The notes beneath the pieces are model-generated. The model was not told the DNA's origin. It did not search any database and worked only from the letters and a program-made list of their open reading frames with translations. This document shows, in pieces, positions 49,903 to 58,429 of a stretch of 64,000 bases of DNA (position 1 is its first letter; every line of letters begins with the position of its first letter). This stretch comes from Mycolicibacterium litorale. GTDB lineage: Bacteria > Actinomycetota > Actinomycetes > Mycobacteriales > Mycobacteriaceae. The position numbers and the translations under genes were made by a program. The stretch covers positions 496,001-560,000 of the forward strand of contig NZ_AP022586.1 in NCBI RefSeq assembly GCF_010731695.1, written 5' to 3'.

Positions 49903-51189
49903 ATGAGTCACGACAGCCTGGTGACCAAACCCGCGAGCGGACACTGGACCGACGCCTATCCCGAACTCGGCAGGGGACCGGTCTCGCTCGAGGACTGCGT
50001 CTCAGAGGAGTTCTACGACAAAGAACGCGAGCACGTCTTCAAGAAGACGTGGCTCTACGTCGGCCGGGTCGAGGCTGTGCCGAAGTCGGGCAGCTACTTC
50101 ACCCGGGAACTGCGATTCCTCAACACCTCGGTGATCGTCGTGCGCGGCAAGGACGGCGTGATCCGCGCCATGCACAACATCTGCCCGCACCGCGGCAACA
50201 AGATGCTGTGGGAGGACGATCCGTTCCAGGAGGTGTCCGGACGCGCGCCGCTGCTGTACTGCCGCTTCCATGGTTGGCGCTACAAGCTGGACGGCTCCCT
50301 GCACTCGGCGACCCGCACGGATCTCCTGCTCGACTTCGATGGCGACAGCTGCCGGGTGCCCGCGATCCAGTGTGACGTCTGGGAAGGCTTCATCTTCATC
50401 AATCTGAACCCGGACAACACCGAGTCGGTGCGCGATTACCTCGGCGACCTCGCCCACGATCTGGAGGGCTATCCCTTCGCGGGACCGCACCAGGTCTACC
50501 GGTTCACGGCCGAATTGCAGTGCAACTGGAAGATCTTCGTCGACGGATTCGCCGAGAGCTATCACGGCCCCTATCTGCACGCCTCCTCGTTCGGCGCTGT
50601 CACCGCCGAGGCCAGAGACGCGTTCGACCAGCCCAATCCGTTCACCGATGCGCTGGCCTATCAGCTCGAGGGACCGCACCGGATGTTCTCCTTCGCCGGT
50701 GAGCCGTCGCGAAAAACGCCGTACTCCAAGCCGATCGAGTGCGTGATGGAGGCCAGCGCGGCGGGTCCGTGGAACAAGAAGCCCAACCGCGGTCCGATGC
50801 CGCGGGGTATCAATCCGACTCGCTCGGAGAAATACGGCTTCGACTCCTACCAGTTCTTCCCGAACTTCGTGCTCATCTTCGGGGCGTCGGGCTTCACCGT
50901 GCACACCCACTGGCCCACCGGACCGCACTCGCACATCTTCGAGACGGAGGCGTACTACCAGCCGCCCACGACCCACCGCGAACGCCTGGGCCAGGAACTG
51001 ACCATGACGTATCTCAACGACATCATCCTCGAGGACGCCAGCCCCTCCGAAGGTCTGCAGGCGATGCTGAAAAGCGGTGTCCTGACCCACTTCCCGATGA
51101 ACGACGAGGAGATCCTGCTGCGCCATCTGCACAAGGTCGTCGGTGACTACGTGGAACGGGGCGAGAAGGAAACGGCGGCGCAGCCATGA
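49903..51189 (+). CDS. Rieske non-heme iron oxygenase, alpha subunit (B)
   Basis: The product has 428 residues. Rieske ligands are Cys94 and His96 (CPHRGNK) and Cys120 and His123 (CRFHGWRYK). The iron site is CNWKIFVDGFAESYHGPYLH with His221 and His226. It is a clear paralogue of the 34434 product (shared FKKTWLxVGRVE and GSYFTRE). The ATG has GAGGAGGG in front. The stop overlaps the companion-protein ATG by 4 nt. It is expected to hydroxylate a hydrophobic ring under LysR control. No dedicated reductase is nearby. Confidence 0.93.
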   Translation: MSHDSLVTKPASGHWTDAYPELGRGPVSLEDCVSEEFYDKEREHVFKKTWLYVGRVEAVPKSGSYFTRELRFLNTSVIVVRGKDGVIRAMHNICPHRGNKMLWEDDPFQEVSGRAPLLYCRFHGWRYKLDGSLHSATRTDLLLDFDGDSCRVPAIQCDVWEGFIFINLNPDNTESVRDYLGDLAHDLEGYPFAGPHQVYRFTAELQCNWKIFVDGFAESYHGPYLHASSFGAVTAEARDAFDQPNPFTDALAYQLEGPHRMFSFAGEPSRKTPYSKPIECVMEASAAGPWNKKPNRGPMPRGINPTRSEKYGFDSYQFFPNFVLIFGASGFTVHTHWPTGPHSHIFETEAYYQPPTTHRERLGQELTMTYLNDIILEDASPSEGLQAMLKSGVLTHFPMNDEEILLRHLHKVVGDYVERGEKETAAQP

Positions 51190-51509
51190 GTGCCTCTCTG
51201 CCGCCGGAATTCTCGCATCTGGCGCACCTTGTCGACGAGTGGGCAATCGAGGACGGCCACCAGCGGTACGTCAAGCGGGTCAACAGTTCGATGGAGCAGA
51301 TCCGCGCCTTCTACGACGAGGTGTTCCCGTGCGCTGAGGAAGCGGTCGCCTACGTCGACGAATTCGACTACTGCCAGCCGCTGCCCGGCGACGTCGCGAA
51401 CCTGCGCAACCTGCTCTACTCGCTGATCACGGTCTCTCTGGCGGTGGAGCTGTGGAAACAGCCGAGGGTCAAGCACTCGGCACGCACGATCTTGACGAGA
51501 GTGAGCTGA
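51186..51509 (+). CDS. Small conserved Rieske-companion protein, copy B
   Basis: The 107-residue product is homologous to the 34112 product (109 residues). Common positions are LPPEF, RYVKRVNSSM, YVDEF and the C-terminal VSLAVELWKQPRV. No known domain is evident to me; it is soluble and mainly helical. Both copies directly follow a Rieske alpha subunit gene, with the start overlapping its stop. The Trp-Lys-Gln-Pro-Arg-Val ending is the most conserved part and may bind the oxygenase. The function is inferred from context only. Confidence 0.78.
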   Translation: MSASLPPEFSHLAHLVDEWAIEDGHQRYVKRVNSSMEQIRAFYDEVFPCAEEAVAYVDEFDYCQPLPGDVANLRNLLYSLITVSLAVELWKQPRVKHSARTILTRVS

Positions 51510-51514
51510 GCGCC

Positions 51515-52342
51515 ATGAGCCTGACCACCCGACTCGAGGTCATCGACGTCGCGCCGCGGATCGCCAGCGAGATCAGGACCGACCTCGACACCCTGCTGAG
51601 CGGCCGCGAGTCCCAGCACATCCGCGCCGTCCTCGAACAGCGCGGCGTGGTCTTCGTCCGCGGGCTGGACATCACCGACGAGCAACAGGTGACCATCGCC
51701 AGGACGCTGGGCAAGCTGGTGGCCAACGAGGGCGACGGCGGCATCTACAAGATCTCGCTGGACAAGAACGTCAACCAGAAGGCCGATTACCTCAAGGGGT
51801 CGATGTTCTGGCACTTCGACGGTTCGCTGCAGCCCTACCCGAATCTCGCGACGCTTCTTCGCGCGATCACGCTCTCCGAGGTCGGCGGAGAGACCGAGTT
51901 CTGCAACACCTACGCCGCGTACGACGACCTGCCGCAGTCCGACAAGGAGCTCATCGCCGATCTGCGGGTGGTGCACAGCGCCGAACGCTCGCAGTACTAC
52001 GTCCGGCCCGAGATGAGCTACGAGGAACTCTCGCTGTGGCAGAAGTCGCCGACGAAGGCGTGCCCGATCGTGTGGACCCACCGATCGGGCCGCAAGTCTC
52101 TGCTGCTCGGGGCAACCGCCGACTACGTGATCGGGCTGCCGGTGGAGGACAGCCGCGCGCTGCTGGCCCGCCTGCGCGACTGGGCCACTCAACCGCAGTA
52201 CGTGTACCGGCACCGCTGGCAGCCCGGCGACCTGTTGATCTGGGACAACACCGGCACCATGCACCGAGTGCTGCCCTACGACGAGAACAGCGGCCGGCTG
52301 ATGCACCGGACCATCCTGGCGGGCGAAGAGCCTCTGCATTGA
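51515..52342 (+). CDS. TauD/TfdA-family Fe(II)/2-oxoglutarate dioxygenase
   Basis: This is a 275-residue Fe(II)/2-oxoglutarate dioxygenase. The first two iron ligands are His100 and Asp102 (FWHFDGS), the third is His250 (GTMHRVLPYD), and an Arg for 2-oxoglutarate follows at 261/265 (GRLMHRTILAG). It couples decarboxylation of 2-oxoglutarate to hydroxylation of a substrate. ATG 51515 lies 5 nt after the companion gene; an extension to 51452 would overlap it. It is the last gene of the LysR-controlled operon, so three oxidative proteins are co-regulated. Confidence 0.9.
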   Translation: MSLTTRLEVIDVAPRIASEIRTDLDTLLSGRESQHIRAVLEQRGVVFVRGLDITDEQQVTIARTLGKLVANEGDGGIYKISLDKNVNQKADYLKGSMFWHFDGSLQPYPNLATLLRAITLSEVGGETEFCNTYAAYDDLPQSDKELIADLRVVHSAERSQYYVRPEMSYEELSLWQKSPTKACPIVWTHRSGRKSLLLGATADYVIGLPVEDSRALLARLRDWATQPQYVYRHRWQPGDLLIWDNTGTMHRVLPYDENSGRLMHRTILAGEEPLH

Positions 52343-52355
52343 AGCTCGCGAGGCG

Positions 52356-53315
52356 TCAGGTGAAGTCCGCGCACAGCGACGCCACGAACTCCTGGGTGCG
52401 CTGCCGGGACTTCCGCCGGGTCGCGGCGTCGTCGCCGAGGGGGATCACGCGTACGGCCAGGTCGGTGACACCGGCATCGCGATAGCGCCGCAGCCGGTTC
52501 GCCACGGCGGCCTCGTCTCCGGCGGCCATGGTGTCGCCGACGTCGTCGGCGTCGCCGTGCTCGAGCAGCCGAAGGTAGTTGGGTGAGAGTTCCGCGTGGC
52601 CGAGCACCTCACTGGCGTAGGCACGGGCGTCGTCGACCTCACCCGGTGAGCACAGCGCGACCGGTACACCGGCGACGATGCGCGGCGTCCGGCGTCCTGC
52701 GGCGGCCGCGGCGGCCGTGAGGCGGGGCGCGATGTGGCTTTCGATCGCCCGCTCGTCGGCCATCCAGAGGATCGTGCCGCCCGCCCGCTCCCCGGCCAGC
52801 TTGAGCATCACCGGGCCCAGCGCGGCCAGCAGGACGGGCACCTCGTAGGAGTCGGTGACGTCGATCGACCCGTGCACGTGGTAGGTGTCGTTGTCCACGT
52901 CGACCGCGGCCGGTCCGGACAGCGACGCGCTCAGGACGTCGAGGTAGTCGCGTACCAGCCGCGCGGGTTTGTCGTAGGCCAGGCCGAGTTGCCCGGAGAT
53001 GATCCAGTCGTGAGAGGGGCCGACTCCCAACGTGAATCGCCCACCGCACGACACCTGTGTCGTCGCCGCCTGCTGCGCCATGATGAGCGGATGCCGAGTC
53101 TGGATCGGGACGACCGCCGTGCCGACCTCGATGCGCTCGGTGACTCGGCCCAGCAGCGCGACGGCGGTCATGGCGTCGAGGTACCCGGGCACCTGAGGGA
53201 ACCAGAACGAGGCGAAACCCTGCTCGTCGGCGGTCCGCCCGTCGTCGAGGAGCCCGCTCAGGCGCTCGGACCGGGAGCGTTCCCGGTCGGAGCCGACCAT
53301 CAACCCGATGCGCAC
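52356..53315 (-). CDS. LLM-class F420-dependent oxidoreductase
   Basis: This 319-residue luciferase-fold protein has WFPQVPGYLDAMTAVALLGRVTERIEVGTAVVPIQTRHP, the standard F420-binding region of mycobacterial LLM proteins, and GGRFTLGVGPSHDW. The C-terminal RRYRDAGVTDLAVRV strand is usual. GTG 53315 has GGAGGGGATAG in front. It would use reduced F420 rather than FMN and lacks the long tail of the 2309 protein. It is probably the third gene of the minus-strand unit 55004-52356. Confidence 0.87.
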   Translation of the reverse strand: MRIGLMVGSDRERSRSERLSGLLDDGRTADEQGFASFWFPQVPGYLDAMTAVALLGRVTERIEVGTAVVPIQTRHPLIMAQQAATTQVSCGGRFTLGVGPSHDWIISGQLGLAYDKPARLVRDYLDVLSASLSGPAAVDVDNDTYHVHGSIDVTDSYEVPVLLAALGPVMLKLAGERAGGTILWMADERAIESHIAPRLTAAAAAAGRRTPRIVAGVPVALCSPGEVDDARAYASEVLGHAELSPNYLRLLEHGDADDVGDTMAAGDEAAVANRLRRYRDAGVTDLAVRVIPLGDDAATRRKSRQRTQEFVASLCADFT

Positions 53316-53328
53316 CTATCCCCTCCGC

Positions 53329-54072
53329 TCACGGCACATGTCGGTCCCACTCGTGGGGCACGACGGGATGGAACGGCGCGGCGAACAGCGGGGTGACACC
53401 CCCGTCGCTCCAGCGCTTCTCGAGCGCCGGCCGCAGCCGGTCGGCGACGTCCACGGGGTCGTCGTCGAGGAAGCAGAACGAAAGGGTCTGTCCGGCAGGT
53501 GCACTGGCGAGCCGCGCGTCGACCGGTAGCGATGTGGCCGTCCACACGCCGCCCACGCCGTCCACGTCGAGCAGGTCCGTCGGCGCGCAGCCGCCCCGCT
53601 CCAGCAGCAGGTACGCCCCGCGCAGCGGCCACCACGGCAGGACGTCGGCGCCGACCTTGACGCGCGTCGCGGCCGCCTTCCCGGTGACGCCGTAGACACC
53701 GCGTTCGACCGGCGGCAGCAGCGGCAGTTTCCGGCCCGCGTCGCCCAGCGCCTTGGACAGCGCCAGGAACGCGCCCATCCCACCCGGGTCGGTGAAGAAG
53801 TACGTCATCACATGATCGACGGCGTCGTAGGGGCTTTCGCTGACCGCGCGCGCAGAGCGGCATTCGGGTGTGGACACCAGGCGCAGGGATGCGCGCACCG
53901 CGGACAACCGGTGTTGTTCGGGTCGGTGGTCGAGGGTGTGCCAGCGCAGGTATTCGGCGTCTGTGCCGTCGGGATGCCGTGTCGCCATCGACACGAACAG
54001 CGTGCCGATGTCTCCGCGGCCCTCGGCGAGGACGTCGCCGACCTCGTCGGACGGGGCGCCGGGTAGCTGCAT
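53329..54072 (-). CDS. Unknown protein with EthD-like dimeric barrel features
   Basis: The product has 247 residues. ATG 54072 is fixed by GAGGAG 7 nt upstream. The segment GTLFVSMATRHPDGTDAEYLRWHTLDHRPEQHRL resembles EthD/dimeric alpha-beta-barrel proteins, and a second half (AGQTLSFCFLDDDPVDVADRL) looks like a repeat of the same fold. No catalytic motif is clear. Neighbours are an epimerase 11 nt upstream and an LLM oxidoreductase 13 nt downstream on the same strand. Function not known. Confidence 0.65.
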   Translation of the reverse strand: MQLPGAPSDEVGDVLAEGRGDIGTLFVSMATRHPDGTDAEYLRWHTLDHRPEQHRLSAVRASLRLVSTPECRSARAVSESPYDAVDHVMTYFFTDPGGMGAFLALSKALGDAGRKLPLLPPVERGVYGVTGKAAATRVKVGADVLPWWPLRGAYLLLERGGCAPTDLLDVDGVGGVWTATSLPVDARLASAPAGQTLSFCFLDDDPVDVADRLRPALEKRWSDGGVTPLFAAPFHPVVPHEWDRHVP

Positions 54073-54083
54073 CGTGTGCCTCC

Positions 54084-55004
54084 TCAGCCCTGCGCCGGCC
54101 CGACCGGGGCCAGCGTGATCTCCGGGTGCCGCGCCGCGGTCATCCGCCGCATACCGTCGCGCCACGAAACCCTGGTGCGGCCCAGGATCTCGTGCATGCG
54201 GGTGACGTCGGGCCACAGCGGTGTGTGAGCGTCGGGGGTGTAGTCGAAGGCGGGCGTGCTGCCGACCAGCGCACCGAGATAGGTGCAGTAGTCCTCGGCG
54301 CTGACGGTCTCGCTGCCGGCCCAGTTCACCACCACGGGCGGGACATCGGCCACCTCCATCGCGCGGATGCCCAATGCGACGTAGTCGTCCTCGTAGATCG
54401 GGTTGTAGTTGTTCGGCCGGTCGGGATGGAGCCGGATCGGCTCTCCGGCGAGGATCGCGTCGAGGCGGTCGGCGGGTGCACCACCCTCAGGACCGTAGGT
54501 CGAGCAGATCCTGATGATCGTGAGCGGGACCCGGTGGTGCCGGGATATCCACGTGCACACCGCCTCCGCGGCCACCTTCGAGAAGCTGTAGTTCGCCCGC
54601 AGCGGCACCCCGGGCGGATCGGTTTCCCTCAGGGGCCGCTGTCCCTGGTAACCGTAGATCGATCCGGTCGAACAGAGCACGAAGCCCTTGGCCGCGCGGC
54701 AGTGCCAGAGCAGGTCACCGGAGTGGTGCGCGTTGGTCTGCACGCAGTGCGTCCAGTCACCGGCGCCGGGGTCCACCGCCGCGTGGAAGACGTAGGTGAA
54801 ATCGTCGGGGACGCCGGTGAAGTCGCCGCTGCTCATGTCGAGTGCCAGCGGGGTGACGCCCACGGCGTCGAGCCGGCCCCGGTCGACCGGGTCTCGCAGG
54901 CGGGCAGCGCCCCACACCTCGTTGCGTCCGGCCAGCGCCCGCGCGATCGGGAAGGCGATCTTGCCGGTCGCTCCGGTGATCAGGACCTTCTCGCCAGTCA
55001 ACAT
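54084..55004 (-). CDS. NAD-dependent epimerase/dehydratase (extended SDR)
   Basis: This 306-residue extended SDR has the N-terminal motif GATGKIAFP (residues 11-19), CSTGSIYGYQG with the Ser/Thr, Tyr-x3-Lys in ANYSFSKVAAEA, and CSTYGPEGGAP as the following loop. It acts on a sugar nucleotide or a hydroxylated lipid intermediate. The ATG at 55004 directly abuts GAGGAG, so TTG 55001 is an alternative start. It heads a three-gene minus-strand unit and is divergent from the hydrolase gene 90 nt away. Confidence 0.82.
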   Translation of the reverse strand: MLTGEKVLITGATGKIAFPIARALAGRNEVWGAARLRDPVDRGRLDAVGVTPLALDMSSGDFTGVPDDFTYVFHAAVDPGAGDWTHCVQTNAHHSGDLLWHCRAAKGFVLCSTGSIYGYQGQRPLRETDPPGVPLRANYSFSKVAAEAVCTWISRHHRVPLTIIRICSTYGPEGGAPADRLDAILAGEPIRLHPDRPNNYNPIYEDDYVALGIRAMEVADVPPVVVNWAGSETVSAEDYCTYLGALVGSTPAFDYTPDAHTPLWPDVTRMHEILGRTRVSWRDGMRRMTAARHPEITLAPVGPAQG

Positions 55005-55094
55005 CTCCTCAGTTGTATCGCACGTGGAGAGAAATGTCAGGTACTTGAGATGTTCGGAGGAAAGGTCCGGCCACCGCCGCTTCGCCGTGCGAGG

Positions 55095-55853
55095 ATGACG
55101 ACCGTGACTGTGGTTCTGGTACACGGCAACCCGGAGACCGACGCGGTCTGGGACCCGCTCGTCGAGGCACTCGGGCGCACCGATGTGGTCCGGTTGTCGC
55201 CGCCGGGATTCGGTGCGCCGTTGCCCAGCGGCTTCTCGGCCACGTTCCTCGCCTACCGTGACTGGCTCGTCGACGAGCTCGAGGGCATCGACGGCCCCGT
55301 CGACCTCGTCGGACACGACTGGGGCGGAGGTCACGTGGTGAACGCGGTGATGCACCGGCCCGAACTCGTGCGCAGTTGGGCCAGTGACGTCCTCGGCTTG
55401 TTCGACCGCGACTACGTGTGGCACGACATGGCGCAGGGCTTCCAGACGCCGGAGACCGGCGAGCAACTGGTCGAGCTGATGCAACAGGGCGCGGTGCAGG
55501 ACCGGGCGCGTCAGCTGGCCGATTTCGGGATCCCCCAGGATGTGGCGGCGTCGTTCGCCGCGGCGCAGGGTCCGGAGATGGGTCGGGCGATCCTCGCGCT
55601 CTACCGCTCGGCGAGCCAACCGGCGCTGGCCGACGCCGGGAGGGCACTGGAGAACGCCGCGGCACGGCCGGGGCTGTCGCTCGTGGCCACCGAGGACCCT
55701 TTCGTCGGCACCGACGAGATGCGGCGCCGGGCGGCCGGCCGGGCCGGCGCCCGCACCGAGGTGCTCCACGGGCTGGGGCACTGGTGGATGGTGGAGGACC
55801 CGACCGTCGGTGCGGCGGCCCTCAACCGGTTCTGGGCGTCACTCGACGGATGA
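55095..55853 (+). CDS. Alpha/beta hydrolase with Asp nucleophile (epoxide hydrolase/dehalogenase-like)
   Basis: The product has 252 residues. VHGNPE (9-14) is the HGxP oxyanion loop, and the nucleophile is Asp75 in GHDWGGGHV, as in epoxide hydrolases and haloalkane dehalogenases, not Ser. The acid is probably Asp in TEDPFVGTDE and the His lies in LHGLGHWWMVEDP. It would open an epoxide or remove a halogen through an aspartyl ester. The ATG has GAGG directly before it, so the ribosome site is weak. It is a single gene, converging on the vWA gene 15 nt away. Confidence 0.82.
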   Translation: MTTVTVVLVHGNPETDAVWDPLVEALGRTDVVRLSPPGFGAPLPSGFSATFLAYRDWLVDELEGIDGPVDLVGHDWGGGHVVNAVMHRPELVRSWASDVLGLFDRDYVWHDMAQGFQTPETGEQLVELMQQGAVQDRARQLADFGIPQDVAASFAAAQGPEMGRAILALYRSASQPALADAGRALENAAARPGLSLVATEDPFVGTDEMRRRAAGRAGARTEVLHGLGHWWMVEDPTVGAAALNRFWASLDG

Positions 55854-55868
55854 CGGCTCGCCCGCCGG

Positions 55869-57614
55869 TCAGACCCGCGCCGGTTTCGGTGCGGCGAGTT
55901 CTGCCAGTGCGGACATGAACAACTCGTCCATCTGCGGGCTGAGATCGGAGAGGGCCGGGGCGCTCGCGTAGCTGGCAGAGCCGAAGACGCGTTCGAGCAC
56001 GTCGGTCTCCGTGGCGGCGCCGATGGAAAGGCACAGGCACGCAACGCCTTCCATGCGGAGCTCTTCGAGTGCCTTGCTGGCGTCGGCCTCCGCGTAACGA
56101 CCTTCGTAGCCGTCGTCGTAGGGAAAGCCGTCCGACAGCACGAGCAGCAGCCGATTCGGCGTACCGGCCTCGTTCTTGAGAACCTCGCCCGCACCGCGGA
56201 TTCCGGCACCGAGTCGGGTGTAGCTCGCCGGCTCGAGCTGGTTTAGCCGGGCTCGGCCGACGGCGCTGAAACTCTGGTCGAACGTCTTGATGGCCGGCAG
56301 ATGTACCGCGTGGCGGCCCTGCGATCGAAATGCGTAGACGGCGACGCGGTCACCGAGCTCTTCGAGTGTGACGGCCAGAGTGGCGGCGGCCCGTCGCTGG
56401 TGGTCGTGCACCGCGAGGCCGTCGGAATCGGCGTCGACGGCGGACCCGGAGGCGTCAATCAAGATCAGCACGCCGAGATTGCGCGCGAGTTTGCGACGCT
56501 CCAGATAGACGTGTTCGGCTCCGGAGAAGCCGGATTGCAGATCGACGAACAGGTCGATGAGCGCCTCGATGTCGAGGTCGTCCCCGTCGGCGCGGCCGCG
56601 CAGGACTTTCGGGCCGAGCCCGACGCGCGCCAGGCGGCGCCGCAGCACGTCGTCGCGACTGACACCGGCGTCGGCGACATCGGCGGCGACGGTCAGGGGA
56701 AAGTCGATGACCCGGCACCAGTCCGGCTTGTACCGGTCGTTGAAGACGTCCCACTCCGGATACAGTGCGCCACCGACGCCGACCGCCGCGCCGGGTTTGC
56801 CGTCGTCGGTGAAATGGATCCGGGTGGGCAGCGGGCGGGCATCGGGCCCGATCTCCTGCACCCGCCGGGTGGAACGGACTGTCATCTCGGCGCCCGCGGC
56901 GCCCTCCCCGGGAGAACGCGAACCTCCGAACATCTTGCGCATGTAGTCCGACATGGACTGGTTGTTGAAGATCGGGCTCTCGAACAGCTTGAGGATCTTG
57001 CTCTCCCCGGACTTTCCGCCGTCGTCGTCCTCATCTTCGTCGTCGTCCTCCGACTCGGGCATGTCGATCGGATCGAATGTCAGTTGAAGGTCTTTGTTGG
57101 TGGCCTGCCCGCCCGGTCCGGCGGGTGCCGCCAGCAGCCGGGAGGGTTTGATGACACCGAACCACTCCGGCGGTTCGGGGACATGGGCACGGCTCTTGGC
57201 CACCTCGAGTGACTCGTCGGCGGACGCCGTGCCGGGTGGTCCGTCGCCCAGCAGCGCGGCATCCAGCGGAATCTGGCGGGCCAGGTCGGCCAGCACCCGC
57301 CGCCCTTCGAGCGCCAGGTAACGGCGCGCCAGCGTGGAACGGGCGCGTAAACCCTTGACCAGGTGCGGTTTCAGGCTGCCCGCGCCGAGAAGGGCGGCCT
57401 GCACGATCATCTCGCGCCGTTGCTCGGGCACCGATCGACCGCCCGAGACGAAGATGAACTGGCCGTTGGTGTGCGCGGGCTGACCCTCCGGCGCCTCCGT
57501 GACATCGACCGACCTGCCGGCGATGTGGGTGGCCAGGAACCGGAACCGGTCAGGGTGTCCCGGGGCGAGCGGAGCGGCGGGGAATGAATGGCCGGGATCG
57601 GACGCGTCGGTCAC
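55869..57614 (-). CDS. vWA-domain protein (NorD/CbbO-like)
   Basis: The product has 581 residues. An N-terminal helical region (about 1-180, with TLARRYLALEGRRVLADLA) is followed by an acidic stretch (187-198, mostly Asp/Glu), and a C-terminal von Willebrand A domain carries the MIDAS motif Asp386-x-Ser388-x-Ser390 (LIDASGS), then SDGFPYDDGYEG. This is the layout of NorD/CbbO, which with a MoxR ATPase remodel a metalloenzyme. The GTG start overlaps the stop of the MoxR gene by 4 nt. It probably acts on a membrane or metal enzyme encoded nearby; the adjacent AveC-like protein is a candidate client (inference). Confidence 0.85.
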   Translation of the reverse strand: MTDASDPGHSFPAAPLAPGHPDRFRFLATHIAGRSVDVTEAPEGQPAHTNGQFIFVSGGRSVPEQRREMIVQAALLGAGSLKPHLVKGLRARSTLARRYLALEGRRVLADLARQIPLDAALLGDGPPGTASADESLEVAKSRAHVPEPPEWFGVIKPSRLLAAPAGPGGQATNKDLQLTFDPIDMPESEDDDEDEDDDGGKSGESKILKLFESPIFNNQSMSDYMRKMFGGSRSPGEGAAGAEMTVRSTRRVQEIGPDARPLPTRIHFTDDGKPGAAVGVGGALYPEWDVFNDRYKPDWCRVIDFPLTVAADVADAGVSRDDVLRRRLARVGLGPKVLRGRADGDDLDIEALIDLFVDLQSGFSGAEHVYLERRKLARNLGVLILIDASGSAVDADSDGLAVHDHQRRAAATLAVTLEELGDRVAVYAFRSQGRHAVHLPAIKTFDQSFSAVGRARLNQLEPASYTRLGAGIRGAGEVLKNEAGTPNRLLLVLSDGFPYDDGYEGRYAEADASKALEELRMEGVACLCLSIGAATETDVLERVFGSASYASAPALSDLSPQMDELFMSALAELAAPKPARV

Positions 57615-58429
57615 GTCTGAGGCAGGACGGTGTCGACGAGTTCATCGAGGGCCCGGATGACGTCGTCGTCGTCGGAGAGCACCTGGACGACGGCCGCATG
57701 GACGGCACTGCGCAGGTTCAGGCCTTCGGCCGCAAGGCCACCCGCGAGGATCAACATGCGGGTGGAGGACACCTCCCGCAGGGGTGAGCCGTCGAGATTC
57801 CTGATGGCGTAGGCGAGTCTGACCAACGCATGGGCGGTCTGGCTGTCGATTCCGGCTTCGTACGCGACGACCTCGGTCTCGACCTCGGGGGAGGGGTAGC
57901 CGAGTTCGATGGCGATGAACCGCTGACGGGTCGACTCCTTGAGGTTCTTCAGCACGCTCTGGTAGCCGGGGTTGTAGGAGATCACCAGTTGGAATCCGGG
58001 TGCCGCCTGCAGTGTCGTGCCGAGCCTGTCGACGGGCAGTTCCCGGCGGTGATCGGCGAGCGGGTGGATGACCACGGTGGTGTCCTGACGCGCCTCCACC
58101 ACCTCGTCCAGATAGAAGATGGCGCCCTCGCGCACGGCGCGGGTCAACGGCCCGTCCACCCAGACCGTCTCACCGCCCTTCAACAGGAACCGGCCGACCA
58201 GATCCGCCGACGTCATGTCCTCGTGGCCCGCGACGGTGATCAGATCCCGGCCCAGCTGGTGGGCCATCGCCTCGACGAATCGCGTCTTCCCGCATCCCGT
58301 CGGGCCTTTCAGAAGCACCGGCAGGCCTCGGCGGGCCGCCGCGCGGAAGACCTCCACCTCGTCGCCCACCGCGCGGTAGTACGGCGCGTTGGCAACGGGG
58401 GCGACCACCGCAGAAGTACTGATCGACAT
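57611..58429 (-). CDS. MoxR-family AAA+ ATPase (CbbQ/NorQ-like)
   Basis: This 272-residue ATPase has Walker A GPTGCGKT at 42-49, Walker B IFYLDE at 104-109 and STRQRFIAIELGYP as the arginine-finger region. The CbbQ/NorQ type is indicated by the compact size and the partner vWA gene. It would use ATP to insert or exchange a cofactor in a client protein. The ATG abuts the stop of the AveC-like gene with no gap and the stop overlaps the vWA start, so AveC-like, MoxR and vWA proteins form one transcript. Confidence 0.9.
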   Translation of the reverse strand: MSISTSAVVAPVANAPYYRAVGDEVEVFRAAARRGLPVLLKGPTGCGKTRFVEAMAHQLGRDLITVAGHEDMTSADLVGRFLLKGGETVWVDGPLTRAVREGAIFYLDEVVEARQDTTVVIHPLADHRRELPVDRLGTTLQAAPGFQLVISYNPGYQSVLKNLKESTRQRFIAIELGYPSPEVETEVVAYEAGIDSQTAHALVRLAYAIRNLDGSPLREVSSTRMLILAGGLAAEGLNLRSAVHAAVVQVLSDDDDVIRALDELVDTVLPQT

